A program made the position numbers and the translations under genes. A DNA stretch of 27,510 nt. Source: UBA1715 sp036752345. GTDB lineage: Bacteria > Bacteroidota > Bacteroidia > Bacteroidales > UBA1715. The DNA is taken from contig DAIOSV010000032.1 in NCBI GenBank assembly GCA_036752345.1, positions 1 to 27,510 of the forward strand, read 5' to 3'. This document shows positions 1 to 7,928 of the stretch, piece by piece (position 1 is the first letter of the stretch; each line of letters starts with the position of its first letter). Under the pieces are notes generated by a model. It did not search any database. It was not told the DNA's origin and was given only the letters and a program-made list of their open reading frames with translations.

Positions 1-4
1 TGTG

Positions 5-75
5 TTGTCCTATAAGGATTCGAACCTTAACGAGCAGATCCAGAGACTGCTGTGCTACCGTTACACCATAGGACA
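5..75 (-). tRNA. tRNA-Gln (anticodon CTG)
   Basis: The minus strand folds as a full cloverleaf. The 7-bp acceptor stem is TGTCCTA/TAGGACA, the D arm is short, the T arm is TAAGG-TTCGAAT-CCTTA, and the discriminator is A. The anticodon loop CTCTGGA carries CTG (positions 41-43), which reads the glutamine codon CAG. The last pair of the anticodon stem is a T-T mismatch, otherwise nothing is irregular. CCA is not encoded. It lies directly downstream of the rplI terminator hairpin, with no obvious promoter of its own between them. Confidence 0.93.
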
Positions 76-109
76 AAGAAAAAGACCCCGCAGAATGTAC
101 GAGGTCTTT
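76..109 (-). terminator. Intrinsic terminator of the rpsF-rpsR-rplI operon
   Basis: On the minus strand, AAAGACCTCG (109-100) pairs with CGGGGTCTTT (90-81) in a 10-bp stem with one T-G wobble and a 9-base loop. A T-rich tract, TTTTTC then TTT, follows and runs up to the first base of tRNA-Gln. It lies just after the rplI stop codon. Confidence 0.75.
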
Positions 110-123
110 ACTTGTATTGATAC

Positions 124-570
124 TTATTCAGCAACTACCTCGAATGGTACTTTTACTTCAACGCCTTTGTAAAGCGTGATTTTGCATGAATATGAACCAA
201 GTTCTTTAATAACACCTTCTTTTAATACAATCTTGTGACGGTCAATTTCATAACCAGCTTTAGCAAGAGCTTCAGCTATTTGAATAGTATTGACAGAACC
301 AAAGATTTTTCCTGTTGAACTTGCTTTTGTTGCAATAGTAAGAGAAACTGATTCAAGTTTAGAAGCTAATTCAATTGCTTCGTTTTTGATTTTTTCCTCT
401 TTGTGTGCACGTTGTTTCATCGTTTCTGCATGTTGTTTTTTAGCAGAAGCTGATGCAATAATAGCAAATCCTTGTGGAATAAGATAATTCTCGCCGTAGC
501 CGTTCTTAACAGTTACAACATCGTTTTTAAGTCCTAAATTTGGGACGTCTTTTATCAAAATTACTTCCAT
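124..570 (-). CDS. rplI: 50S ribosomal protein L9 (bL9)
   Basis: Structural protein of the large ribosomal subunit that binds 23S rRNA near the base of the L1 stalk. The 148-residue product has the usual length for the family. The N-terminal globular domain opens with MEVILIKDVPNLG and contains the family signature around GYGENYLIPQGFA (residues 24-36). A charged connecting helix follows (about 40-75) and then the C-terminal rRNA-binding domain, which has the motif GKIFGSV. It is the last gene of the S6-S18-L9 cluster, 7 bases after rpsR, and a hairpin terminator follows it. Presumably it is transcribed from the promoter ahead of rpsF. Nothing unusual was seen. Confidence 0.98.
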   Translation of the reverse strand: MEVILIKDVPNLGLKNDVVTVKNGYGENYLIPQGFAIIASASAKKQHAETMKQRAHKEEKIKNEAIELASKLESVSLTIATKASSTGKIFGSVNTIQIAEALAKAGYEIDRHKIVLKEGVIKELGSYSCKITLYKGVEVKVPFEVVAE

Positions 571-577
571 GGCTCTA

Positions 578-847
578 TTATTTTAACAAGTCAGTTACAT
601 AAGGTAATAGGGCAAGGTGACGAGCACGTTTAATTGCCACTGCAAGTTTCTTCTGGTATTTTATAGAAGTTCCTGTAATACGACGAGGAAGGATTTTTCC
701 TTGTTCGTTAAGGAATTTCTTTAAAAATTCAGGATCCTTATAATCAATGTATTTAATGCCTAATTTTCTAAAACGGCAATATTTTTTCTTTCTAACTTCT
801 ACTGAAGGAGGAGTTAAATATCTAATTTCTGATTGTGCTTGTGCCAT
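578..847 (-). CDS. rpsR: 30S ribosomal protein S18 (bS18)
   Basis: Small-subunit protein that forms a heterodimer with S6 and binds the central domain of 16S rRNA. The 89-residue product has the S18 core: the CRFRKLGIKYIDYKDPEFL segment at about residues 24-42, then PRRITGTSIKYQKKLAVAIKRARHLALLPY near the C terminus, rich in basic residues that contact RNA. It starts two bases after the rpsF stop codon and ends seven bases before rplI, so the three genes are almost certainly translated from one transcript. The N terminus carries no extension beyond what is common in Bacteroidota. Confidence 0.98.
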   Translation of the reverse strand: MAQAQSEIRYLTPPSVEVRKKKYCRFRKLGIKYIDYKDPEFLKKFLNEQGKILPRRITGTSIKYQKKLAVAIKRARHLALLPYVTDLLK

Positions 848-849
848 AA

Positions 850-1197
850 CTATTCGTTTTTAGAAGATTGAACTTTGTTTCTTTTCTTTTCAGCGTAAGC
901 AATTGCGTGTTTGTTCATCTTTACAACAAGACTACGTAACACTCTTTCGTCACGTTTGAATGCAACAGTTAGTTTGTCTACAGACTCGCTATCTGCTTTG
1001 AACTCATAAAGATTGTAAAAGCCGGAATTCTTTTTCTGAATAGGGTATGCAAATTTCTTCAAACCCCAAGATTCAGCAAGAACGATTTCTCCGCCAAAAC
1101 TCTTTATAAGCTGTTCATACTTCTTAACCGATTCCTCTGCCTGAGCTTCTGACAGAACGGGAGTTAAAATGAAAACGGTTTCATACTGATTTACCAT
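850..1197 (-). CDS. rpsF: 30S ribosomal protein S6 (bS6)
   Basis: Small-subunit protein that pairs with S18 on the platform of the 30S particle. The 115-residue product begins MVNQYETVFILTPVLSE, the typical first beta strand, and contains the WGLKKFAYPIQKKNSGFY segment (about residues 44-61) and the DERVLRSLVVK strand that mark the family. It is the first gene of rpsF-rpsR-rplI. No ssb or priB lies between S6 and S18, unlike in Firmicutes or Enterobacteria. A -7 promoter box lies 45 bases upstream. The lysine-rich tail (KKRNKVQSSKNE) is ordinary for S6. Confidence 0.98.
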   Translation of the reverse strand: MVNQYETVFILTPVLSEAQAEESVKKYEQLIKSFGGEIVLAESWGLKKFAYPIQKKNSGFYNLYEFKADSESVDKLTVAFKRDERVLRSLVVKMNKHAIAYAEKKRNKVQSSKNE

Positions 1198-1241
1198 AAC
1201 AGCTAAATTTGTTTAAATTGTTTATAAATAATTTCAAGTCG

Positions 1242-1249
1242 CAAAAGTA
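1242..1249 (-). promoter_or_regulatory. -7 promoter box for the rpsF operon
   Basis: The minus strand reads TACTTTTG, a perfect match to the Bacteroidota primary-sigma -7 element TAnnTTTG, 45 bases upstream of the rpsF start. No clear TTTG -33 box is seen at the usual 19-21 base spacing, so the assignment rests on the -7 box and its position. Confidence 0.6.
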
Positions 1250-1319
1250 GTAAATTTCTTAATTTAACCTACTCATCTCATCTTTTTTTTGTTTAATGCG
1301 CCGATTTTTCACTCAAGGG

Positions 1320-1349
1320 TTTGTTTTAAAGAAAAAAAGTATAATTTTG
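1320..1349 (+). promoter_or_regulatory. Promoter of tRNA-Ser
   Basis: TTTG (1320-1323), an 18-base spacer and TAATTTTG (1342-1349) fit the Bacteroidota -33/-7 pattern (TTTG and TAnnTTTG). The -7 box ends 29 bases before the tRNA 5' end, leaving room for a short leader. This is one of the two best complete promoters in the window. Confidence 0.72.
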
Positions 1350-1378
1350 CAGTGCTTATTCAAAAGCAGTTCAGTCAA

Positions 1379-1465
1379 GGAAAGATGGGTGAGTGGCTGA
1401 AACCAACAGTTTGCTAAACTGTCGAACGGGTTTCCGTTCCGGGGGTTCGAATCCCCCTCTTTCCG
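1379..1465 (+). tRNA. tRNA-Ser (anticodon GCT)
   Basis: This is an 87-base class II tRNA. The acceptor stem is GGAAAGA/TCTTTCC and the anticodon stem is ACAGT/ACTGT, with loop TTGCTAA and anticodon GCT at 1413-1415 (codons AGC and AGT). It has the long variable arm typical of serine tRNAs and a T arm with TTCGAAT. The discriminator is G and CCA is not encoded. It has its own promoter upstream and a hairpin terminator immediately downstream. Confidence 0.97.
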
Positions 1466-1466
1466 C

Positions 1467-1496
1467 AGAGGTTGTCGTTTGGCAACCTCTTTTTTT
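1467..1496 (+). terminator. Intrinsic terminator of tRNA-Ser
   Basis: AGAGGTTGTC and GGCAACCTCT form a 10-bp stem (one T-G wobble) around the loop GTTT, followed by six T. It starts two bases after the tRNA. Its T tract overlaps by two bases the stop codon of the convergent minus-strand gene. The core AGGTTGTC...GGCAACCT is repeated in the terminator after tRNA-Met at 17680-17707. Confidence 0.85.
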
Positions 1497-4400
1497 ATGT
1501 GTATTTCTCAGCGTCGCGTTTCTTTTTTTCTTCCAAAAAGACGTTGCAGTCAAATCCCATAACGAGTACGTCGTCTATTTGCTCCCAATTGCCTTGCCAT
1601 TGCAATAGTTGCTTTTTGAGTTCGTTGCCTTGCTTTATTAGAGGTAAGTCCTGACACATAAGTACATTTTCTTTGAATTTCTTGAATTTGAGCTTTTTGC
1701 CATGTTCGCCGCCAAATTGATCAGCATATCCATCGGTAAATAGGTAGAAACGGTCGTCGGGAAGAACGCGTATTACCACATTGGTGTAGGTGTCGTCACG
1801 GTCGTTGTTCAAACCTACCGGGAATTTATCTCCTCTAATGGTGAGTAACTGGCGGTCACGAACAATTAGCATACGGGTAAGTGCTCCTGCAAATTCAAGA
1901 ACGCACGTTTCTTTATCAAATACGCAAATGGAGATATCCATACCATCTTTTACCGACGAATCATCGTCGAGCTCGTTTTTGCTCAATAACTCAATCAGCG
2001 ATTTGTTGATGAAGTCAAGGATTTCGGATGCCCGGTGAATGCGAATATCTTTGGTAACGGAACGTAGCAAGTTGTTTCCGATGATAGACATGAAAGCACC
2101 CGGAACGCCATGACCGGTACAGTCGGCGCAGCCAATGAATATCTTTGAATCTACTTCCGAAATCCAATAGAAATCACCACTAACGATGTCTTTAGGCATG
2201 TAGAGAATAAAAGACGAAGGAAGTGTGTGTCGGAATTTAGCACGAGCGGGCATAATTGCCATTTGAATGCGTTTGGCATACGTAATACTGTCGAGAATGT
2301 TTTTGTTCTTGTCTTCCAATTCAAGTTGTTGTCGTTCCAATTGCTCCATCACACGTTCGTGTTCTATAATTTCTTGGCGCTGATGTTCTATACGTTTCCT
2401 AATTCGAATGACTGCGATTACAATAATACCAATGATTAAGAGGATTTTAATGATGTTAGCAAGCGTTGTTTTCCAAAATGGAGGAGGAACCGTTATTTTT
2501 ATTTCTGCAATATTTGACCAAACGCCTTCGCTGTTAGCTCCTTGTATTTTAAAGTTGTGAACGCCTATGTTTGGTTTTATAATGTTTATAAAATTTCGGT
2601 TACCTAAGTCGGTCCATTCTTGTGTGGTACCCGTTGTATATTTGTACTGATTGAGATGTGGTTGGGTAAAATCAAGTACGGCAAACGAGAGGGTAATGTT
2701 GCTACTTTGCCAGGGAAGAGAAACCTCTATACCATCTTTTATATAAATTTTGTGGCGTGCGTTCTCAAAGGTATATTCAATTTCGAGCAATTCTAAATTT
2801 GGCTTTCGCGAACTTGTTTTGATGGAGTCGGGGTGAAAAAAGTTTACTCCTTGAATGCCTCCAAAAAACATAAAGTCGTTGGGCAATTTGAATGCAGCAT
2901 GAGGAGAAAATTCATAGTCTTGTATGCCATCGAGTACCGAAAATATTTTACTCGTTTTCTCTTTAATAGAAAATTTAATCAATCCATTGTTTGTGCCCAT
3001 CCATATTTCATCTTGGTGCATGAGCAACGAATAAATTTCGTCAAATGCGAAGACCTCTTTGTATAGAGAGCATTCCAACGTATTTGACTCAAGTTTGAGA
3101 AGTCCCACATTGGTGGCTATCCAAATGTTGCCGTTGTAGTCTTCTGTCATGTCATATATGTGTTGCCGCGACCGTGATGTAAAGAGTTTAGAAATGTCAA
3201 TATTTCTAAACGAGTCGAATCTGTAATTATAGTAGCAAATAGTGTTTTCACATCCTATAAAGATACTCCCTTTGTGGTCTTCATACAAGCAGAGTATTTG
3301 GTTTGAAGGCAATATTTCATTATCGTAGTGCGTAATGGCACGTGTGGCAGTATTAAAACGAATAATTCCAAAGTTTGTCCCTATCCACAAATTTTTATGT
3401 GTGTCGAATAAAAGACATCGAATTCTTTTTTTAGCGAGACTGAATGAATGGAGTTCGGGATATTTTTTATCAATTGGTTGAAATGTCTGCGATTCGGTAT
3501 TATAAATAGTGAGATATTCCTCGCTTCCTATGAGAAGTTCGTTTTTTGATAGTTTTTCAAGGCACGTGATGTGGTTTGAGGGGAAATTGCCATTGTTGGC
3601 TGAATATGTTTTCCTTGATTCTTGTTTTAAGTCGTAAATATGAAGTCCTCTATATTTTGTTCCTATAAAAACGAGGTCGTTCATGCTATATATGGCTGTG
3701 GTGTTGTTATAATTGCTTGGAATGTCTTCAGCTTCGTTTCGTATAGTTTGAAACAATTTTGGCTTTATGTCGAGTTTATTGAGTCCGTTTTGCGTTCCAA
3801 TCCAAAGAATGTTGTCTTTGCTTTTCGCAATACAATTGTTTGTGTTTATTGTTGGCTGGTGTGTGTGTATGTAAAATTCGTAGAATTGTTTCGCGTTAAT
3901 ATCAAAATAATATAATCCATTCGATTCGGTGGTAATCCAAAGTTTATTACTTGAATGTCCTTCAGGCGCATATCCTTCGGCTATGCCGTTTACGTTTGAT
4001 TGAATTTTTTGAGAATAAAAGTAGGAGGTAAAGCTTTGGGTTTTTTTGTTGAAAAGATTAAGTCCGTTTTGCGTGCCAATCCAAAGGTTGTGGTGTGAGT
4101 CTTCATAAATAGAACGTACGTTATTGCTACTTAGACTATTTTTCATATACGAGTCGTTTTTGAAAAATATAAAGTCGTCGTATAACGGTTCGTAGTAGCC
4201 TAGTCCGTTTTCGGTTCCAATCCATAAAATGCCGTTGGAATCTTGAAAGATAGGATAGGAATTGACTTCATAGTCGTTTCTGAAGATGTCGGTTTCAAGA
4301 GCATATGATTTAATCTCACCTGTTCTTAAAATAAAGTGACTAATGCTCGTGATTGATTTTATCCAAATATTTCCTTCGTTGTCGCAAAAAATATTCTGAA

Positions 4401-4815
4401 TAAGATTTTTTTCAAGAGAATAGTTGTTAATTGAGTCAAGGTAGAAGCGGTTACATTCATATGAGTCCCGAGTTATTTGATTGAACCCATATTCGGTAGC
4501 GACCCATATATTTTGATTTTGGTCTTCGCAAATACCGTAAATATTGTTTGAAGAAATGGTTTTAGAATTTTGCGGATCGTTTTTGAATACTTGAAATGTT
4601 TTGCCATCGTAGCGGTTAAGTCCGGCACTTGTTCCTATCCATAAAAAACCTTTAGAATCTTGGAAAACGCAGTGCACGTTGTTGTGCGACAATCCATCAA
4701 GATTTGTAATAGTTTCTATCAGACGTGTCTTTTCCGCAACAAGAGGCTCGGCAAAACATGAAATTTGGATAGAAACCCAGAAAGTGAATAATATGGAAAG
4801 TATTCGTTTTGTCAT
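1495..4815 (-). CDS. Two-component-like propeller sensor with SpoIIE/PP2C phosphatase output
   Basis: A membrane sensor of 1106 residues. A signal peptide (about 1-22) precedes 14 repeats of the Reg_prop type, each centred on a motif like LWIGTQNGL (about 45-690). That number fits two seven-bladed propellers, as in Bacteroides hybrid two-component sensors. A Y_Y_Y beta-sandwich follows (about 708-775), then one membrane helix (about 783-805), a charged coiled coil (about 806-845) and a C-terminal SpoIIE/PP2C serine phosphatase domain (about 867-1085). The metal-binding acidic positions appear intact: SGDFYW, ADCTGHGVPGA, FTDGYADQ and DDVLVMGF. The usual histidine kinase and AraC output are absent. 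By inference, ligand binding in the periplasm controls dephosphorylation of a cytoplasmic protein, perhaps an anti-sigma-factor antagonist, but no partner gene lies nearby. It follows ubiD on the same strand by 48 bases and may share its transcript. Confidence 0.9.
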   Translation of the reverse strand: MTKRILSILFTFWVSIQISCFAEPLVAEKTRLIETITNLDGLSHNNVHCVFQDSKGFLWIGTSAGLNRYDGKTFQVFKNDPQNSKTISSNNIYGICEDQNQNIWVATEYGFNQITRDSYECNRFYLDSINNYSLEKNLIQNIFCDNEGNIWIKSITSISHFILRTGEIKSYALETDIFRNDYEVNSYPIFQDSNGILWIGTENGLGYYEPLYDDFIFFKNDSYMKNSLSSNNVRSIYEDSHHNLWIGTQNGLNLFNKKTQSFTSYFYSQKIQSNVNGIAEGYAPEGHSSNKLWITTESNGLYYFDINAKQFYEFYIHTHQPTINTNNCIAKSKDNILWIGTQNGLNKLDIKPKLFQTIRNEAEDIPSNYNNTTAIYSMNDLVFIGTKYRGLHIYDLKQESRKTYSANNGNFPSNHITCLEKLSKNELLIGSEEYLTIYNTESQTFQPIDKKYPELHSFSLAKKRIRCLLFDTHKNLWIGTNFGIIRFNTATRAITHYDNEILPSNQILCLYEDHKGSIFIGCENTICYYNYRFDSFRNIDISKLFTSRSRQHIYDMTEDYNGNIWIATNVGLLKLESNTLECSLYKEVFAFDEIYSLLMHQDEIWMGTNNGLIKFSIKEKTSKIFSVLDGIQDYEFSPHAAFKLPNDFMFFGGIQGVNFFHPDSIKTSSRKPNLELLEIEYTFENARHKIYIKDGIEVSLPWQSSNITLSFAVLDFTQPHLNQYKYTTGTTQEWTDLGNRNFINIIKPNIGVHNFKIQGANSEGVWSNIAEIKITVPPPFWKTTLANIIKILLIIGIIVIAVIRIRKRIEHQRQEIIEHERVMEQLERQQLELEDKNKNILDSITYAKRIQMAIMPARAKFRHTLPSSFILYMPKDIVSGDFYWISEVDSKIFIGCADCTGHGVPGAFMSIIGNNLLRSVTKDIRIHRASEILDFINKSLIELLSKNELDDDSSVKDGMDISICVFDKETCVLEFAGALTRMLIVRDRQLLTIRGDKFPVGLNNDRDDTYTNVVIRVLPDDRFYLFTDGYADQFGGEHGKKLKFKKFKENVLMCQDLPLIKQGNELKKQLLQWQGNWEQIDDVLVMGFDCNVFLEEKKKRDAEKYT

Positions 4816-4863
4816 TCGGCTAAGATATGAAAAAAAATATTCGCAAGGTATGCCTGCTCTCGG

Positions 4864-6648
4864 TTATTTATTACGCCATGCAGAATCTTTGCATAAAAGC
4901 TTCTTGTATGCACGAGAAGGCGATGGTATAAATGAACCAAGGTTGAGTGTATTCCATTTGGTATCAATACTTTGTATAGTTTCGTCGTCGCTTGTTACCG
5001 GAGAAGGCCAATCACGTAATTGTTCGTCTGTAATTTTGCTGCTTCCATCTATAATAATACAAGAATTTCCGTTTTGTTCCACTATTTCGCAGTCTTGAGA
5101 TGGATTATAGTTGTTCAAAACGTTCCAAATAATGGTTTTCCTATCTGATGTTGCTATGGTTTCGTCGTGCAAAATAATGCATGAGAGTGAAGAGTCATTC
5201 GCATATAATTGTTTTGCATTGTCCATACGTTCTTTGTGTGTAGTTTGCGCAACAGGTACAAAAAGAATTTTACCATTGCGTTTTGCATTCTTAGACGTAG
5301 CATCAATAGATAATTTGCTGCCAAATCCTATGAGCGGGCTCGAATGGTCAAGCACGTCAAGACTGCCTTTCATGATGATAGCATCGTCAATCGGATTGAA
5401 ATTGGATTCTATGGCATGTATCACGGCCTCGTCATTCGAAATGTCGCATGATTCGTCAACAATCACAATGGTTTTGTTGTTCGCCATTTGTCCTGCGCCC
5501 CACAGAGCATTGGTCACTTTTTGTACTTGTCCGTTGTATGTCTTTCTGATTTTAGCCACAACCAGATTGTGCGAAACACCTTCAAACGGCATGCAGTAGT
5601 CAATCAATTCGGGGCAAAAGAGCATTTTTATAGGAGCCAGAAATATGCGTTCGGTAGCTTTGCCTATCCACGCGTCTTCCATAGGCGGAATGCCCACAAT
5701 GGTAGCGGGATATATGGCGTTTTTGCGATGCGTAATGCAGGTAATGTGAAATTTGGGGTAGTAGTCGGGCAATGAATAAAATCCGGTGTGGTCGCCAAAC
5801 GGCCCTTCTAGGAATTTATCTTCTGTAGGGTCAACGTAGCCTTCAAGGACAAAGTCGGCATCTGCAGGCACTTCCAAATCGTTGGTGATGCACTTTACGA
5901 GTGTCACCGATTTCTGACGAAGAAATCCCGTGAGGAGCATTTCGTCAATGTTTTCGGGAAGTGGAGCTGTGGCTGAAAATATATTTGCCGGATCGCCGCC
6001 CAAGGCAACGCTTACCGGCATTCGTTTTCCTAATCGTTTGTATGCTTCATAATGATTTTCGCCGGTTTTGTTTTTGTGCCAATGCATACCGGTAGTTTTG
6101 CCATCAATCACTTGCATACGGTACATGCCCATATTGCGCGAGTGCGTTTCGGGATGCTGGGTTATTACCATTGGCAGGGTAATGAATTTGCCAGCATCGT
6201 GTTTCCAACATTGAAGTATGGGCAACGTGCTTAAATCAACTTCTCGCTCTATCACTTCCTGACATTCCGCTTTGCCTTTGGTATGCTTTGGAAGCCACGA
6301 TTGGAGTTCTAATGCCAAAGGTAGCAGTGAAAGTTTGTCTTGTATGGTTGTTTTGGGCGAAGTTGCTTTCTGAAAAATTGTTTCCAGCCGTTGTTTGTAG
6401 TCGTCTAATTTGTTGCAATTCAGAGCTAAACAAATCCGTTTCTCACTTCCGAGAGCATTTATAAGCACGGGAAATTGAGAGTGGGTATTGGTGAACAATA
6501 AGGCTTTGTTTCGGTCTTTCTCCGATTTTGATATTCTATCGGTTATTTCGGTAATTTCTAAATCGGTGCTGACAAATTCGTTGATAGTCAGCAATTCACC
6601 TTCGTTACGTAATTTTTGCACAAAGTCTGACAAATTCTTGTAAGCCAT
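4864..6648 (-). CDS. UbiD family decarboxylase (prenylated-FMN dependent)
   Basis: Cytoplasmic (de)carboxylase of the UbiD family, which uses prenylated FMN made by UbiX. In Bacteroidota such genes are usually annotated for menaquinone synthesis, though the substrate cannot be read from sequence. The reading frame is open to 6720, but the ATG at 6648 starts the conserved MAYKNLSDFVQKL and gives 594 residues; the 24 codons upstream look non-coding and run through the promoter. The family catalytic triad is recognisable: Arg177 in GMYRMQV and the pair Glu281/Asp286 in EGPFGDHTG. It is divergent from the GlmU-like gene, with a -7 box at 6681-6688, and is followed by the propeller phosphatase. 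No ubiX or other menaquinone gene is in the window. Confidence 0.92.
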   Translation of the reverse strand: MAYKNLSDFVQKLRNEGELLTINEFVSTDLEITEITDRISKSEKDRNKALLFTNTHSQFPVLINALGSEKRICLALNCNKLDDYKQRLETIFQKATSPKTTIQDKLSLLPLALELQSWLPKHTKGKAECQEVIEREVDLSTLPILQCWKHDAGKFITLPMVITQHPETHSRNMGMYRMQVIDGKTTGMHWHKNKTGENHYEAYKRLGKRMPVSVALGGDPANIFSATAPLPENIDEMLLTGFLRQKSVTLVKCITNDLEVPADADFVLEGYVDPTEDKFLEGPFGDHTGFYSLPDYYPKFHITCITHRKNAIYPATIVGIPPMEDAWIGKATERIFLAPIKMLFCPELIDYCMPFEGVSHNLVVAKIRKTYNGQVQKVTNALWGAGQMANNKTIVIVDESCDISNDEAVIHAIESNFNPIDDAIIMKGSLDVLDHSSPLIGFGSKLSIDATSKNAKRNGKILFVPVAQTTHKERMDNAKQLYANDSSLSCIILHDETIATSDRKTIIWNVLNNYNPSQDCEIVEQNGNSCIIIDGSSKITDEQLRDWPSPVTSDDETIQSIDTKWNTLNLGSFIPSPSRAYKKLLCKDSAWRNK

Positions 6649-6680
6649 ATTGTGATTGTTTGTTTTTACTCGCAAACATA

Positions 6681-6688
6681 CAAATTTA
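6681..6688 (-). promoter_or_regulatory. -7 promoter box for the UbiD family gene
   Basis: The minus strand reads TAAATTTG (consensus TAnnTTTG), 32 bases upstream of the chosen ATG at 6648. Its expected -33 region falls on the -7 box of the divergent gene (6704-6711). No good TTTG is visible there. Confidence 0.55.
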
Positions 6689-6703
6689 TTTGTGAGAAAA
6701 ATG

Positions 6704-6711
6704 TACCTTTG
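6704..6711 (+). promoter_or_regulatory. -7 promoter box for the GlmU-like gene
   Basis: TACCTTTG matches TAnnTTTG and lies 19 bases before the ATG at 6731, which implies a very short leader. Its -33 region would fall on the -7 box of the divergent decarboxylase gene. Confidence 0.55.
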
Positions 6712-6730
6712 CCAACTCAAAATAAGCGCA

Positions 6731-7909
6731 ATGAAAAATTATATACTCTTTGACACAAAAGTTCGTGAAGCTCTCAAGCCATTTACCTTTACACGTCCTG
6801 TTTCTGAAATTCGTTGTGGTATTCTCACGTTAACAGAAAAGTGGAATCGTCGTTTATCTACAAAATGTTCGTTTAAAACGGTGGATTATTTGCAGCAGAG
6901 ATTTGCGTTGCACGTAGAGGCTGACAATGTGTATATAAATAGTTCCGTTTTTCCAAACGATGCAATGGTACAAGCGATACAAAACTTGGCTCAAAATTCG
7001 ATATTGAAATTGGGCGAACAATGGATTGCTGTTCGTTGTGCAGAATTGAAGTCGGAAGAAGACCTGAAAAACTATACTCCTGTTCAATTTGATGGTGCAT
7101 TGAAGAGTTTAGAAAACGTATGGAATATATTCCAATTTAATCCCGACGAAATCAATGTGGATTTTGCATTGATAACAGCCGGACGCGTTTCGCAGAAATT
7201 GAACGAAACGAATCGTGTGATTTGTCCCGAAAATGTGTTTGTGGAAGAAGGAGCAATGGTTGATTATGCGATAATAAATGCGTCGGCGGGAAAAGTATAT
7301 ATAGGTGCATATGCCGAAATATGGGAGAATGCGGTGATTCGTGCACCGTTTGCAATGAATGAACATGCAGTAGTGAAAATGTCGGCAAAAATATATGAAG
7401 GCACTACCATAGGCCCATATTCAAAGGTTGGTGGCGAAGTTCAAAATTCTGTCATTATTGGATATTCAAACAAAGGCCACGATGGTTATCTAGGCAATGC
7501 TGTAGTGGGCGAATGGTGCAATTTAGGTGCCGATACTAATAATTCCAACTTGAAGAATGATTATTCGGAAATTAAGATTTGGAGCTATGCAACGGGCAAA
7601 TTCGAGAAAACCGGTTTGCAGTTTTGTGGTTTAATGATGGGTGATCATTCAAAATCGGCAATCAATACCATGTTCAACACAGGAACAGTCGTAGGTGTGT
7701 GCGCAAATATATTTGGAGCCGGATTTCCACGCAATTTTATCCCTTCGTTTACGAAAGGTGGTTCTCAAGGAATAGAAGAAGCTTCATTGCAACGTGCGTG
7801 TGAAGTAGCTACGCGTGTGTATGCGCGTCGTCACAAGGTATTTGACGAGATTGATACTGCTATTTTGGCAACGATTTTCGAAGAAACACGACAAAATAGA
7901 ACCTTTTAA
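6731..7909 (+). CDS. GlmU-like sugar nucleotidyltransferase/acetyltransferase (Bacteroidota type)
   Basis: Probable cytoplasmic enzyme forming UDP-N-acetylglucosamine from glucosamine-1-phosphate, the precursor of peptidoglycan and lipopolysaccharide. It resembles the alternative GlmU family of Bacteroidota. The ATG at 6731 starts MKNYILFDTKVREALKPF and gives 392 residues; the frame is open further upstream but only through the promoter. The N-terminal nucleotidyltransferase part contains FTRPVSEIRCGI (about 19-30). From about residue 165 the chain becomes a left-handed beta helix with hexapeptide-like repeats (VYIGAYAEIWENAVI, GTTIGPYSKVGG, GNAVVGEWCNLGADTNNSNL). The family assignment is firm. 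Whether both half-reactions occur is inferred. lon follows 69 bases later on the same strand. Confidence 0.85.
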   Translation: MKNYILFDTKVREALKPFTFTRPVSEIRCGILTLTEKWNRRLSTKCSFKTVDYLQQRFALHVEADNVYINSSVFPNDAMVQAIQNLAQNSILKLGEQWIAVRCAELKSEEDLKNYTPVQFDGALKSLENVWNIFQFNPDEINVDFALITAGRVSQKLNETNRVICPENVFVEEGAMVDYAIINASAGKVYIGAYAEIWENAVIRAPFAMNEHAVVKMSAKIYEGTTIGPYSKVGGEVQNSVIIGYSNKGHDGYLGNAVVGEWCNLGADTNNSNLKNDYSEIKIWSYATGKFEKTGLQFCGLMMGDHSKSAINTMFNTGTVVGVCANIFGAGFPRNFIPSFTKGGSQGIEEASLQRACEVATRVYARRHKVFDEIDTAILATIFEETRQNRTF

Positions 7910-7928
7910 TGCTTGGCATATCATTTGA

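Noticed and set aside
1393..1608. Small plus-strand open frames over tRNA-Ser and other antisense frames across the window
   Set aside because: They lie over a tRNA or opposite strongly supported genes, lack family signatures and fit the shadow of the opposite-strand codon pattern.
6649..6720. Longer N terminus of the UbiD family protein starting at 6720
   Set aside because: The 24 extra codons cover the promoter and -7 boxes and have no family similarity. The ATG at 6648 matches the conserved start.
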